NCBI GenBank assembly: GCA_021162745.1
Contig: JAGGYC010000077.1
Span: forward strand, 1 to 40,285
Reading direction: 5' to 3'
Source of the DNA: Desulfuromonas sp.
Lineage (GTDB): Bacteria; Desulfobacterota; Desulfuromonadia; Desulfuromonadales; Desulfuromonadaceae
DNA length: 40,285 nt
Below the pieces are notes generated by a model, which worked only from the letters and a program-made list of their open reading frames with translations, made no database searches and was not told the DNA's origin. Both the position numbers and the translations under genes were made by a program. Of the stretch, positions 14,081-22,690 are shown piece after piece. The stretch's first letter is position 1. The number at the start of each line of letters is the position of its first letter.

Positions 14081-15346
14081 ATGCCCATGTCCGAAAGTTT
14101 CAAACAACGTTTATTCAAGGCATTACCCGAAATTGCCGAGCACTACGGCACCCCGTTCCACATCTACGATGAGCAGGGAATCCGCGACACCGGCGCCCGC
14201 CTCAAGCAGGTGTTCTCCGGCATCGACGGCTTTCGCGAATATTTCGCCGTCAAAGCGCTGCCCAACAAACGGATTCTGCAACTGATGAAGGAGATGGGCT
14301 TCGGCTTTGACTGCAGTTCCATTCCCGAACTGATCATGAGCCGCGATCTGGGTGCGGGTATGGAGGAGATCATGTTCACCTCCAACAACACCAGTGATGA
14401 GGAATTCGCCTTTGCCGAGCAGGACGGCGGCTGCATCCTCAACCTCGACGACATCTCACTCATCGACAAGGTGCCCAACTTTCCCGAGCTGGTCTGCTTC
14501 CGCTACAACCCCGGCCCGCGCCGTACCGGCAACGTCATTATCGGCAACCCGGTAGAAGCCAAGTACGGCGTTACCCATGAGCAGGTGGTTGACGCCTATC
14601 GCCAAGCTCAACAACGCGGCGCCAAACGCTTCGGGCTCCACACCATGGTCGCTTCCAATGAACTCGACTACAGCTACATGGTAGAAACGGCACGCATGGT
14701 GCTATCGCTGACTGAGCAGATCAAGCAGGAGCTAGGCATCGAGCTAGAATTCGTCAATATCGGCGGCGGCTTCGGCATCCCCTACCAGCCGGAGCAGCCC
14801 CCCCTCGACATCGACACCATGGCCAAGGAGATCACCTCCCAGTTCGACGCCTTTAAGGCTGAGCACGGCTTTGTGCCGCGCATGTACATGGAGAGCGGCC
14901 GTTTCATGACCGGCCCCCACGGCTGCCTGGTCACCAAAGTGATCAACTTCAAGGACACATACCGTCAGTATGTGGGGGTTGACGCCTGCATGTCGGCGCT
15001 GATGCGCCCGGCCCTGTACGACGCCTATCATCACATTGACGTCATCGGCAAACAGGATCAGCCCGCCGACACCACCTACGATGTGGTCGGTTCACTGTGC
15101 GAGAATAACGACAAGTTTGCCGTCCAGCGTCAGCTGCCGAAAATCGATGAAGGTGATCTGCTCGCCATCCACGACTCCGGTGCCCACGGCCACGCCATGG
15201 GCTTCCAGTACAACGGCCGTCTGCGTCCCCAGGAACTGCTACTGCGCACCGATGGCAGCGTCGAGCTGATCCGTCGCGCCGAGACCGTTGAAGACTACTT
15301 TGCCACCCTGAACTACACGGCAGATAACTTTACCCCCGGCAAGTAA
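14081..15346 (+). CDS. lysA: Diaminopimelate decarboxylase family protein (LysA-like, PLP fold type III)
   Basis: This 421-residue enzyme has an alanine-racemase-like PLP barrel with Lys58 in EYFAVKALPN, the glycine-rich GGGFGIPYQPE phosphate loop and ESGRFMTGPHG in place of the usual EPGR. A beta-barrel half follows with CENND (from C340) matching the CESxD substrate motif, and HDSGAHGHAMGFQYNGRLRP matching the HDTGAY region of E. coli LysA. The usual HxGSQ motif reads LHTMVASNEL, a notable departure. The likely reaction is meso-diaminopimelate to lysine, but a related substrate (ornithine, carboxynorspermidine) is possible. GAAGGAG lies 9 nt upstream of ATG 14081; ATG 14087 is an alternative. 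A terminator-like hairpin follows. Confidence 0.75.
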   Translation: MPMSESFKQRLFKALPEIAEHYGTPFHIYDEQGIRDTGARLKQVFSGIDGFREYFAVKALPNKRILQLMKEMGFGFDCSSIPELIMSRDLGAGMEEIMFTSNNTSDEEFAFAEQDGGCILNLDDISLIDKVPNFPELVCFRYNPGPRRTGNVIIGNPVEAKYGVTHEQVVDAYRQAQQRGAKRFGLHTMVASNELDYSYMVETARMVLSLTEQIKQELGIELEFVNIGGGFGIPYQPEQPPLDIDTMAKEITSQFDAFKAEHGFVPRMYMESGRFMTGPHGCLVTKVINFKDTYRQYVGVDACMSALMRPALYDAYHHIDVIGKQDQPADTTYDVVGSLCENNDKFAVQRQLPKIDEGDLLAIHDSGAHGHAMGFQYNGRLRPQELLLRTDGSVELIRRAETVEDYFATLNYTADNFTPGK

Positions 15347-15359
15347 CTGACCCATAATC

Positions 15360-15390
15360 CCGTAGCTGACACGATTTGTGCCAGCTACGG
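15360..15390 (+). terminator. Hairpin after lysA, possible terminator
   Basis: CCGTAGCTG (15360-15368) pairs perfectly with CAGCTACGG (15382-15390), with further ACAC/GTGC-type pairing inside. The T run after it is weak (CTTTATC), so termination may be partial. Confidence 0.6.
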
Positions 15391-15414
15391 CTTTATCAGA
15401 AAGAACAATCTGCG

Positions 15415-15567
15415 ATGACCACCTACGAAGTGCACTACCAAAAAGGGAACGAGTACGGCGAAGCACTCGTCGAAGCGGAATACCCGGAACAGGCACGGCA
15501 AAACTTTCTGCTACAAAATGAAGAAAAGGGCGTGGTTGTGGTGTGCGTTATCCGCCACGATCTTTAA
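15415..15567 (+). CDS. Small hypothetical protein, 50 residues
   Basis: I do not recognise this short soluble protein (MTTYEVHYQKG start, then YPEQARQNFLLQNEEKGVVV). It reads as beta-alpha-beta, with an acidic N-terminal half, and resembles small single-domain proteins with a strand-helix-strand layout. ATG 15415 is chosen over an upstream in-frame start at 15376 because the latter lies inside the hairpin after lysA. Codon use fits coding sequence. It ends 17 bp before the next gene, so the two may share a transcript. Confidence 0.6.
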   Translation: MTTYEVHYQKGNEYGEALVEAEYPEQARQNFLLQNEEKGVVVVCVIRHDL

Positions 15568-15584
15568 GCTGCCGAGGAAACGAC

Positions 15585-16514
15585 ATGGTTATCAATCCGT
15601 TCTTCAGTGCAATCACCAAGACGTTTGACCGCATCGAGCACGCTTTTGAGGGCAGTAAAGGACACCGCCATATCGGCAACCTGCTGGTGCTGGTGTTTAT
15701 CTTTGGCCTGCTCGGCATCCAGCTCAACCGTTTTGGCCTGATGCCGGCACCCATCGCCGCCCTCACCCCCACCAATCACCTTGAAGCGATCGAGCTGGTG
15801 TTCACCCTGATGCTGGTGTTTGAGGTGTTGAGCCTGCTGTTCAGCATGGTCTATTCGGTGTCGATCTCGGTGGGTAAGCAGGTGGAGATCCTGTCGCTGG
15901 TTTTACTGCGGAATATTTTCAAAGAGATCTCCAACCTCCATGAGCCAGTGGTGTGGAGTGAAGTGTCCAAGCTGGTACTCGACATCTCAGCGCTAGCCTT
16001 TGGCGCCCTGATAATTTTTGTCATCCTTAACTACTATTATCGCCAGATCAACCAGCCGCCACTTTCTTCTGATGATCGCGAGACGGCAGCCTTCATTATC
16101 GTCAAAAAATTGATCGCTCTGTTGATGATGGTCGGCTTTATGATCATCGTCGCCATTAACTGGTGGAAAAGCCTGTTTTACGGCCTGCCCAATCAGACCT
16201 TTGAATCGTTTTACACCCTGCTGATCTTCAGCGACATCCTGATCATGCTGATCTCAATGCGTTACGGTTCATGCTACCGGGTGGCGTTTCGCAACAGCGG
16301 TTTCGCTGTCTGCACGTTGCTGATCCGGGTCGCTCTGATCACGCCGCCACTGTACAGCGCCATACTCGGTGTCGGCAGCGCCCTGCTGGTATTGGGCATC
16401 CGTGTCGCCTATAACCGCTACATGCCATCGAGCTATCAGCAACAACGGGAAAACAAACGTCGCAAGCAATCCAAAGACTGCTGCGAACAACCTATAGACT
16501 GCGTCAGTAAATAA
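15585..16514 (+). CDS. Polytopic inner-membrane protein of unknown function
   Basis: I do not recognise the family. The 309-residue protein has about seven predicted membrane segments (near residues 32-52, 68-92, 130-152, 178-203, 212-228, 240-258 and 264-282), between a short cytoplasmic N-terminus and a basic C-terminal tail ([20 protein letters not shown]). No channel, transporter or enzyme motif is visible. ATG 15585 is preferred, since GAGGAA precedes it; the frame opens 14 codons earlier inside the preceding small gene. It lies 23 bp upstream of trpB. Confidence 0.7.
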   Translation: MVINPFFSAITKTFDRIEHAFEGSKGHRHIGNLLVLVFIFGLLGIQLNRFGLMPAPIAALTPTNHLEAIELVFTLMLVFEVLSLLFSMVYSVSISVGKQVEILSLVLLRNIFKEISNLHEPVVWSEVSKLVLDISALAFGALIIFVILNYYYRQINQPPLSSDDRETAAFIIVKKLIALLMMVGFMIIVAINWWKSLFYGLPNQTFESFYTLLIFSDILIMLISMRYGSCYRVAFRNSGFAVCTLLIRVALITPPLYSAILGVGSALLVLGIRVAYNRYMPSSYQQQRENKRRKQSKDCCEQPIDCVSK

Positions 16515-16537
16515 ACCTGACATCCAAGAGGACAACT

Positions 16538-17737
16538 ATGCCTACTCCTGACAACACCAACGCTCCTGACAACAACGGCTTTTTTGGCAACTATGGCGGT
16601 CAAGAAATTCCGCTGGAACTCAAACAGGTGATGGATGAAATTGCCGACGCCTATCAGGAGATCAAAAACGATGAAGACTTTAAGCAGGAGCTGGCCGAGC
16701 TACAGCGCAACTATGTCGGTCGCCCGAGTCCAATCTACTTCTGCCGCCGTCTGACAGAGCACCTGGGCGGAGCCGAGATCTACCTCAAACGCGAGGATCT
16801 CAACCACACCGGCGCCCACAAGATCAATCACTGTTTGGGTGAAGCGTTGCTGGCCAAGAAGATGGGTAAAACCAAGATTCTGGCCGAAACCGGTGCCGGA
16901 CAACATGGTGTCGCCCTGTCGGCGGCCTGCGCTCTGGTCGGGATCGAGTGCGAAATCCATATGGGTGCCGTCGATATCGCCAAACAAGCACCCAACGTCA
17001 CCCGGATGAAAATCATGGGCGCCAAGGTGATCAGCGTTGAGCGTGGCACCAAGACCCTCAAGGATGCCGTGGACAGCGCCTTTGAGGAGTACCTGAGCGA
17101 TCCGAAGAACTTCTTCTACGCCATCGGCTCGGTGGTCGGCCCCCATCCGTTTCCACAGATGGTGCGCGATTTTCAACAGATCGTCGGCATCGAAGCGCGT
17201 GAACAGTTCCAGAACCAGACCGGCAGTCTGCCCGACACTCTGGTAGCCTGCGTCGGCGGCGGCAGTAATGCCATCGGCCTGTTCACTGCCTTCCTCAACG
17301 ATGAACAGGTGGAAATGATCGGCGTTGAACCGGCCGGCCTCGGCCTCGACACCGACGACCATGCCGCCACCCTGACCCTGGGTAGCCCCGGCGTCATCCA
17401 CGGCATGCGCTGCTATCTGCTGCAGGACGAGCAGGGGGAACCGCTGCCGGTCTACTCCATCGCCTCCGGCCTCGACTACCCCGGTGTCGGCCCACAACAC
17501 AGCTACCTCAAGGATATCGACCGCGTCCAATACCACAGCGCCACCGATCAGGAGTGTCTGGACGCCTTCATCACCCTGTCGCGCAGCGAAGGGATTATTC
17601 CAGCGCTGGAAAGCGCCCATGCCGTGGCTTACGCCATCCGCATGGCACCGAAAATGGCGGGCAAAAAAATCCTGATCAACCTCAGCGGACGCGGCGACAA
17701 GGATATCGACTTCGTGGCCGAAAAACTGCATTTATAA
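16538..17737 (+). CDS. trpB: Tryptophan synthase beta chain
   Basis: This 399-residue PLP enzyme joins indole and serine to make tryptophan. It has the TrpB landmarks: [11 protein letters not shown], the PLP lysine K95 in [39 protein letters not shown], the phosphate loop GGGSNAIG and a final LSGRGDKD. Its length is normal (about 395-400). An RBS (AAGAGGA) precedes the ATG. No trpA, trpF or other trp gene is adjacent, so this is a lone trpB; it may be an indole-salvage paralogue or the only copy. The next gene begins one base after its stop. Confidence 0.92.
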   Translation: MPTPDNTNAPDNNGFFGNYGGQEIPLELKQVMDEIADAYQEIKNDEDFKQELAELQRNYVGRPSPIYFCRRLTEHLGGAEIYLKREDLNHTGAHKINHCLGEALLAKKMGKTKILAETGAGQHGVALSAACALVGIECEIHMGAVDIAKQAPNVTRMKIMGAKVISVERGTKTLKDAVDSAFEEYLSDPKNFFYAIGSVVGPHPFPQMVRDFQQIVGIEAREQFQNQTGSLPDTLVACVGGGSNAIGLFTAFLNDEQVEMIGVEPAGLGLDTDDHAATLTLGSPGVIHGMRCYLLQDEQGEPLPVYSIASGLDYPGVGPQHSYLKDIDRVQYHSATDQECLDAFITLSRSEGIIPALESAHAVAYAIRMAPKMAGKKILINLSGRGDKDIDFVAEKLHL

Positions 17738-17738
17738 C

Positions 17739-18182
17739 ATGCTGTCCATTGCCGGCTGGTGGCGTCATCTCAGGCTACGCCTGACCGGTAAGGAACTGAT
17801 CCTTACCGGTCATTGCCGCCAGTGCGGAGCCTGCTGTCGGCGTTTGCAACTGGAGCAGGGCAAGCAGTGGCTGCGCTCCAAACGGGAATTCAAAAAGCTG
17901 GTCAAGGAGCATTCCGAGTTCGACCGCTTTGAGATTTGCGATCGCGATCGCCAAGGGCTGCTGGTCTTCAACTGCCGGAGGCTCGGCAACGACAACCGCT
18001 GCCTGGACTACGACAACCGCCCGCAACTGTGCCGCGACTTCCCCAACAAAGGGATCTTCTTCTGTGGTGGCAAGCTACCCAAGGGCTGTGGCTACACTCT
18101 GAGTGAAGGGGTACCCTTTGACAAATTGCTGCACCAACAGCAGCTCAGTCAGCAACAAAATCAAAACGACCCCGCACCGTAA
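17739..18182 (+). CDS. YkgJ family cysteine-cluster protein (short form)
   Basis: This 147-residue protein has the YkgJ motif CRQCGACCRR (residues 26-35), then FNCRRLGNDNRCLDYDNRPQ, LCRDFP and late cysteines in FFCGGKLPKGCGY. It probably binds a metal or Fe-S cluster; its role is unknown. The N-terminus is basic (RHLRLRLTGKE). It starts one base after the trpB stop and lacks its own clear RBS, so translational coupling to trpB is likely. The 3' end of the gene forms the left arm of its own terminator. Confidence 0.85.
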   Translation: MLSIAGWWRHLRLRLTGKELILTGHCRQCGACCRRLQLEQGKQWLRSKREFKKLVKEHSEFDRFEICDRDRQGLLVFNCRRLGNDNRCLDYDNRPQLCRDFPNKGIFFCGGKLPKGCGYTLSEGVPFDKLLHQQQLSQQQNQNDPAP

Positions 18183-18203
18183 CCGGTCGGGGTCGTTTTG
18201 TTT
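18163..18203 (+). terminator. Terminator overlapping the 3' end of the YkgJ gene
   Basis: AAAACGACCCCG (18163-18174) pairs perfectly with CGGGGTCGTTTT (18188-18199), a 12-bp stem; a T-rich end (TTTTGTTT) follows. The stop codon is in the loop. Confidence 0.92.
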
Positions 18204-18350
18204 GACAACTCAATCATGTTACAGGCCCATTCGCACGCACCATCTCCCAAAAATACCACAACTGATTCCAGCCAAAACAAAACAATTTTGATAATATTTG
18301 GTCAAGAATATGATAGCATTTGACTAATAATAGCCCTATTAGAGAATTGC

Positions 18351-18431
18351 ATGAACGATACGGGAAAACCATTTCGCACCGCAATGAATAAGTAGCGCCA
18401 ATCTGTCCTCGACCAGCCGATTTGTCGCTAC
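18351..18431 (+). promoter_or_regulatory. Leader of the diguanylate cyclase gene: mini-ORF and hairpin
   Basis: In the 268-bp leader a 14-codon frame (18351-18395, MNDTGKPFRTAMNK) starts with nearly the same bases as the downstream gene (ATGAACGATACGG against ATGAACGACACAG). The hairpin GTAGCG/CGCTAC (18392-18397 with 18426-18431) follows, with AATC/GATT pairing inside it. It could be a leader peptide or a duplicated start; there is no c-di-GMP riboswitch consensus. Confidence 0.3.
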
Positions 18432-18471
18432 GGCTCCTATTTTCGGACAGCCTCCCATAGAAGTATTGCTG

Positions 18472-19788
18472 ATGAACGACACAGATAAGGTACTCATTGA
18501 ACAATTACAAGCGGAAAACAGCCGTCTTAGAACAGAGAACGACCAGTTCAGGCTTTTCGAAAAAATTTCCTCTGAGCCGATTGCCGTCTTTGACGATCAG
18601 TCCTCCATTCTCTGGGTAAACAGTGCTTTTTTAAGGATATTCAGATATCAGGAAGCCGAGATCATCGGCAAATCCGTCAGTATCTTGATGACAGCGGAAT
18701 CCCGGGAGACAGCCAAAACTCACATTAAGAACCAAAGCAACAAACCCTACGAAGCAATAATGGCCCGCAGCGACGGCTCCATGTTTCCTGCCCTTGTGCA
18801 GGGAACCAATCTTACTCATCAGGGAAAATCAATTCGCGTCGCCACCTGCACTGACATCACCGTAACCAAAGCAAACCAACGCGAGCTGGAACAAGTTCTC
18901 GCCGAGTTGGAGATATTCTTCGACAACAGCATGATCGCTGTCCTTGTGTTACGCGGCGGCAGAATAATATACCGGGTTAATCAGCGATTCGCAGATATGC
19001 TCGGCTATGATTCCCCAAACGAACTACAGGGCAAATCGATCAGGGTGATTCATCTCTCTGAGAAAAATTTTGTCGAATTCGGTCAACGGTTTTACGACTC
19101 GCTGACAGAAAAGGCAGCGCACAATATTGAGCATCAGCTTAAACACAAAGACGGCTCGGCCATCTGGGCATTGAGTGCCGGCAAAGCGGTGGACATCAAC
19201 TATCCTCCTGACCTGAACAAAGGGGTGGTTTGGATCATCTATGATCTCACCCAACGAAAAGAGACTGAACAGCAACTGATTGAGTTAGCCACCATCGACT
19301 CCCTCACCGGGGCAAACACCCGGCGACAATTCATGGAACTGGGAGAGCGGGAATTTACCATCAACCAACGGCATGGGCGTTCGCTCTCCCTGCTCATGCT
19401 GGATATCGACCATTTTAAGGCTATAAACGACCGCTATGGACACGATGTCGGCGATAAATCGCTCTGCCGCTTCACTTCTTTTTGCCAGGAAAGCCTGCGC
19501 ACCGAAGACATTCTCGGACGTTTGGGCGGAGAAGAATTTGCCATCATCCTTCAGGATACGGAAATCGAACAAGCGCTGCATGTCGCAGAGCGGATTCGAA
19601 ACACGGTAGAATCTTCTACACGTTCAGCAAGCAGTGACACCCCCGCCATAACCGTCAGCATTGGAATTGCCACCACAAAAGGGGAAAATGATCTTGCCGC
19701 CACCCTCAAGCAGGCAGACATCTACCTCTACCAGGCAAAAGAAAAGGGCCGTAACTGCATTGTCTTTGCGCCCGACAAAGCCTTGTGA
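18472..19788 (+). CDS. PAS-PAS-GGDEF diguanylate cyclase
   Basis: This 438-residue protein is cytoplasmic, since no membrane helix is present. A short coiled coil (LIEQLQAENSRLRTENDQF) leads into PAS1 (about 26-135) and PAS2 (about 145-265), followed by a GGDEF domain (about 270-430). The active site GGEEF lies at about 352-356, with an RxxD inhibitory site (RTED) five residues before it, so the enzyme should make c-di-GMP and be product-inhibited. The domain start motif reads DSLTGANTRRQFME. The PAS ligands are unknown. ATG 18472 is chosen; a TTG two codons upstream is less likely. The RBS is weak. Confidence 0.92.
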   Translation: MNDTDKVLIEQLQAENSRLRTENDQFRLFEKISSEPIAVFDDQSSILWVNSAFLRIFRYQEAEIIGKSVSILMTAESRETAKTHIKNQSNKPYEAIMARSDGSMFPALVQGTNLTHQGKSIRVATCTDITVTKANQRELEQVLAELEIFFDNSMIAVLVLRGGRIIYRVNQRFADMLGYDSPNELQGKSIRVIHLSEKNFVEFGQRFYDSLTEKAAHNIEHQLKHKDGSAIWALSAGKAVDINYPPDLNKGVVWIIYDLTQRKETEQQLIELATIDSLTGANTRRQFMELGEREFTINQRHGRSLSLLMLDIDHFKAINDRYGHDVGDKSLCRFTSFCQESLRTEDILGRLGGEEFAIILQDTEIEQALHVAERIRNTVESSTRSASSDTPAITVSIGIATTKGENDLAATLKQADIYLYQAKEKGRNCIVFAPDKAL

Positions 19789-19871
19789 TAAATATGCTTA
19801 AACTCATATCGACAAGGACTTTTTAGCGTTTTAAAATCGTACGCTTTTTCATAGGCTCAAAGGAACCGCCC

Positions 19872-20795
19872 ATGCCACCAATCTTGCCACACAGCATCCT
19901 CGACCAAATCGGCAACACCCCGCTGCTCCGCCTCAGCAGCATGGAAACAGCGGGCTGCGGCCAGATCTGGGCCAAGCTGGAGAGTGCCAACCCGGGCGGC
20001 AGCGTCAAGGATCGTATTGCCTTGGGAATGATCGAACAGGCCGAGCGTGATGGATTGATCGCACCGGGAGTTCAGCTGGTTGAACCTACCAGTGGCAACA
20101 CCGGCATCGGCTTGGCTTTAGTCTGTGCCGTTAAGGGCTATTCCCTCACCCTGACCATGCCCGACAGCATGTCCCTTGAGCGACGACGCTTACTACAGGC
20201 CTATGGGGCCAAGCTGGTGCTGACCCCCGGTGCCGAGGGGATGAACGGGGCCATTGAGCGCGCTGAGCAACTCAGTGCCGACAACGGCTTTTTTATGATC
20301 CACCAGTTTGCCAATCCGGCCAATCCGGCCAGCCACGAGCGCACCACCGGCCCGGAGATCTATCAAGCCCTCGACGGAAACGTTGACGCCTTTGTTACCG
20401 GCGTCGGCACCGGCGGCACCATCACCGGCGTTGGTCGCTACCTGCGCCGACAGCTGTCCGATATCGAAATCATTGCCGTTGAACCGGCAGCATCGGCGGT
20501 ACTGTCTGGCCATAGCCCGGGTCCCCATGCTATCCAGGGCATTGGTGCCGGTTTTGTGCCACAGGTACTGGACACCGACATCTATCAACGGGTGATTACT
20601 GTCAGTAATGAAGACGCCATAGCCAGCACACAACAGCTGGCACAACATGGCATCCTGGCGGGCATCTCCAGCGGTGCCAACCTGTTTGCCGCCCGTCAGA
20701 TCGCAACTCAACTCAGCCCCGTGCAGCGGATTGTCACCACCATCTGCGATAGCGGCGAACGCTATATGTCAACAGGGATTTTTGACCCACAATGA
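19872..20795 (+). CDS. cysK: Cysteine synthase (O-acetylserine sulfhydrylase)
   Basis: This 307-residue PLP enzyme makes cysteine from O-acetylserine and sulfide. Motifs: IGNTPLLRLS, the PLP lysine K46 in NPGGSVKDRIA, PTSGNTGIGLA, GTGGTITGVGRYL, and GPHAIQGIGAGFVP, which marks the CysK/CysM group; the length and IQGIGAG motif favour CysK. A good RBS (AAAGGAA) precedes the ATG. It overlaps the following nuclease gene by four bases (ATGA-type), which implies a shared transcript. No cysE or sulfate-reduction gene is in the window. Confidence 0.92.
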   Translation: MPPILPHSILDQIGNTPLLRLSSMETAGCGQIWAKLESANPGGSVKDRIALGMIEQAERDGLIAPGVQLVEPTSGNTGIGLALVCAVKGYSLTLTMPDSMSLERRRLLQAYGAKLVLTPGAEGMNGAIERAEQLSADNGFFMIHQFANPANPASHERTTGPEIYQALDGNVDAFVTGVGTGGTITGVGRYLRRQLSDIEIIAVEPAASAVLSGHSPGPHAIQGIGAGFVPQVLDTDIYQRVITVSNEDAIASTQQLAQHGILAGISSGANLFAARQIATQLSPVQRIVTTICDSGERYMSTGIFDPQ

Positions 20796-21370
20796 TGAAA
20801 TCTATCTTTCTTTCACTGCTCGCTCTGCTGCTACTGGTCACGACGGCACAGGCGGAACAACATGGCCAGGTGTGTTGGATCAGCGATGGCGACACCATCA
20901 CTGTTGACGGTGTCGGCGTCGTCCGCTTGATTGGCATCGACTGCCCGGAAAAAGAGGCGTCGGATCGTGACTGGAAATATATCCGTCTCGGCAGCAGCGA
21001 CTGGCGACAACTACGTGAAGTCGCCCGCTCGGCTCACCACCGGACGATTGAACTGTGCAAAGATAAACGGGTGCGGTTGGAAACCGGCAAGGATCGTTAC
21101 GACCGCTACGATCGCTTGCTGGCCTATGTCTGGCTACCGGATGGTCGAATGTTGAATCAGCTACTGCTTGAGGAGGGGCTGGCGATCGTTTACCGCCGTT
21201 TCGACTTCAGTAAAAAAGAGGCATTTCTGCGCCGGGAAAAACATGCCAGACGCAAAAAAATAGGGATGTGGGACAACTATCAAGACAGGTCTGTATCGGC
21301 ACGCCGTGACAGCAACCTAAACGACACAGCGTTACGTGTCACCCTTAACTGCACGGACCCGCTGAATTAA
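20792..21370 (+). CDS. Secreted thermonuclease-like (SNase) protein
   Basis: This 192-residue protein has a signal peptide (MMKSIFLSLLALLLLV, AQA cleavage near residue 22) and one staphylococcal-nuclease fold: ISDGDTITVDG, VVRLIGIDCPEKEA with the catalytic Arg, Asp and Glu, and KDRYDRYDRLLAYVWLPDGR with the second catalytic Arg. It should cut DNA or RNA in the periplasm or outside the cell. The start overlaps the cysK stop; ATG 20795 is an equal option. Its TAA stop lies in a TTAA that also supplies the stop of the convergent hsp20 gene. Confidence 0.9.
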   Translation: MMKSIFLSLLALLLLVTTAQAEQHGQVCWISDGDTITVDGVGVVRLIGIDCPEKEASDRDWKYIRLGSSDWRQLREVARSAHHRTIELCKDKRVRLETGKDRYDRYDRLLAYVWLPDGRMLNQLLLEEGLAIVYRRFDFSKKEAFLRREKHARRKKIGMWDNYQDRSVSARRDSNLNDTALRVTLNCTDPLN

Positions 21371-21801
21371 CCAGTGATCAAACTTACCTGATCATCCGCG
21401 CACAGCCCACTGATACGGATCTGTAAAACACCCCGTTCGCACCGGGCGCTGAGCTGTTGCTGTGATACCGTTGACGGCAACAAAAAGCGCCGGGAAAAAT
21501 GACCGCGCGGACACTCCAGTCGCTGACAGCTTATCCCATCAGCCAAAGACTCACGCTGACCCTCAACAATCAGTACGCTGTCATCTAACCTCAGGCAAAT
21601 CTGTTCCTGATCTACCCCAGGCAGATCCATCAGAATCAACAGGGTATCGCCCTCCACCACAACGTCGGCGCTGGGCTGCCAGACCGGCTGCTCATCAAGG
21701 GTTTGTCGCGGCCCCTGTTGAATATTATCGAGGATCTGCGCCATTTTTTGCTGTTGCTGCTGAAACGGTGTCAACGGTTCCTTCTCTATCGAGCGGCTCA
21801 T
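21367..21801 (-). CDS. Hsp20/alpha-crystallin family small heat-shock protein
   Basis: This 144-residue chaperone has a Gln-rich N-terminal arm (PFQQQQQKMAQILDNIQQG) and an alpha-crystallin domain from about residue 45: PSADVVVEGDTLLILMDLPG, then FLLPSTVSQQQLSARCERGV and the closing GVLQIRI strand. Holdase activity toward unfolding proteins is expected. The C-terminal I-x-I anchor is not obvious. The ATG at 21801 shares one base with the nudC stop (TGATG), which suggests coupling; a GTG one codon upstream is possible. It is third in the leftward TrhP-like/nudC/hsp20 operon. Its stop overlaps the nuclease gene's stop. Confidence 0.85.
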   Translation of the reverse strand: MSRSIEKEPLTPFQQQQQKMAQILDNIQQGPRQTLDEQPVWQPSADVVVEGDTLLILMDLPGVDQEQICLRLDDSVLIVEGQRESLADGISCQRLECPRGHFSRRFLLPSTVSQQQLSARCERGVLQIRISGLCADDQVSLITG

Positions 21802-22664
21802 CACTCAACCTTTCCACGTTGGTCAATTCCATAACGATCAATCAGATAACGGGCAATACTGCGCCGCAGTGGCAACTGTGGCAGCTGATTAACATTAAAC
21901 CAGCGTGCATCTTCCAGTTCATCCTCTTCGATGACCACCTCACCACCGACATAGTCGGCAACAAATCCCGCCATGATCTGACTGGGAAACGGCCACGATT
22001 GACTACCGACATAACGGATATTATTGACCTGGATGCCCGTTTCCTCCATCACTTCCCGCACCACGGCTTCTTCGAGGCATTCACCGGGATCGACAAATCC
22101 TGCCACCAGCCCATAACGTCCCGGCACCCAGCTCTCTTTACGCACCAGCAACAGCTCGTCACCACGGCGAATCAACACAATGACACACGGATGGATATGG
22201 GGATAATGCTGACGCCGGCAACTGTCGCACTGTCGCCCCCAGCCCTCACCACACCAGTGCATCTGCCCACCACAGACCGAGCAGAACAGACTGTTCTTCT
22301 GCCAGCGCAGCAACTGTTGCCCCAGGGCGCCCAGGGACAGCAGATCGAGGGTGAGCCGGGGATCGGCAGCGAGCAGGTCGTGTTCCTGCAGCCCGTCCGG
22401 CAGCGGCTGCGAACGAGACAAGGTCACGGCGCGACATGGCTGCCCGTCCCACAATCCGACATAGAGAGGGCCTGGCCCTTCAGACACCGTCAGGGTTGTC
22501 GGCAACAGCCCATTGCTGTCGACCAACAACCGGCCACCGCGCATAATCAACCAGCAGCCGTCACCACCGGGGTCTTCATGCGGTGCCCGGAAGAGAAGCC
22601 GCTCCTCAAGACTGCGGCGGTTAAAGGGGAGATCGATGGGGGAGTCATAGTGTTGTGGAAACAT
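21801..22664 (-). CDS. nudC: NADH pyrophosphatase / NAD-cap decapping enzyme NudC
   Basis: This 287-residue Nudix enzyme has a zinc ribbon (CSVCGG ... CDSCRR) in the middle and a full Nudix box (GFVDPGECLEEAVVREVMEE, then TGI), followed by SQSWPFPSQIMAGF, the variant of the SQPWPFPxS signature that defines the NudC group. It splits NAD(H) and removes NAD caps from RNA. ATG 22664 (MFPQHYD) is chosen for its family-like N-terminus; the frame stays open to 22715. It lies 26 nt downstream of the U32 gene and one base before hsp20, so these three genes form an operon. Confidence 0.92.
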   Translation of the reverse strand: MFPQHYDSPIDLPFNRRSLEERLLFRAPHEDPGGDGCWLIMRGGRLLVDSNGLLPTTLTVSEGPGPLYVGLWDGQPCRAVTLSRSQPLPDGLQEHDLLAADPRLTLDLLSLGALGQQLLRWQKNSLFCSVCGGQMHWCGEGWGRQCDSCRRQHYPHIHPCVIVLIRRGDELLLVRKESWVPGRYGLVAGFVDPGECLEEAVVREVMEETGIQVNNIRYVGSQSWPFPSQIMAGFVADYVGGEVVIEEDELEDARWFNVNQLPQLPLRRSIARYLIDRYGIDQRGKVE

Positions 22665-22690
22665 GGAGTTCTCTCTTGTTATACAAAGAT

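Noticed and set aside
16700-17731. Long reverse frame (343 codons) opposite trpB
   Set aside because: It is a GC-skew shadow of trpB, which has full family motifs on the plus strand.
18340-18440. Possible c-di-GMP (GEMM) riboswitch upstream of the diguanylate cyclase gene
   Set aside because: A stretch with GGGAAAACC and a hairpin looked suggestive, but the conserved GEMM core blocks and tetraloop-receptor order are absent.
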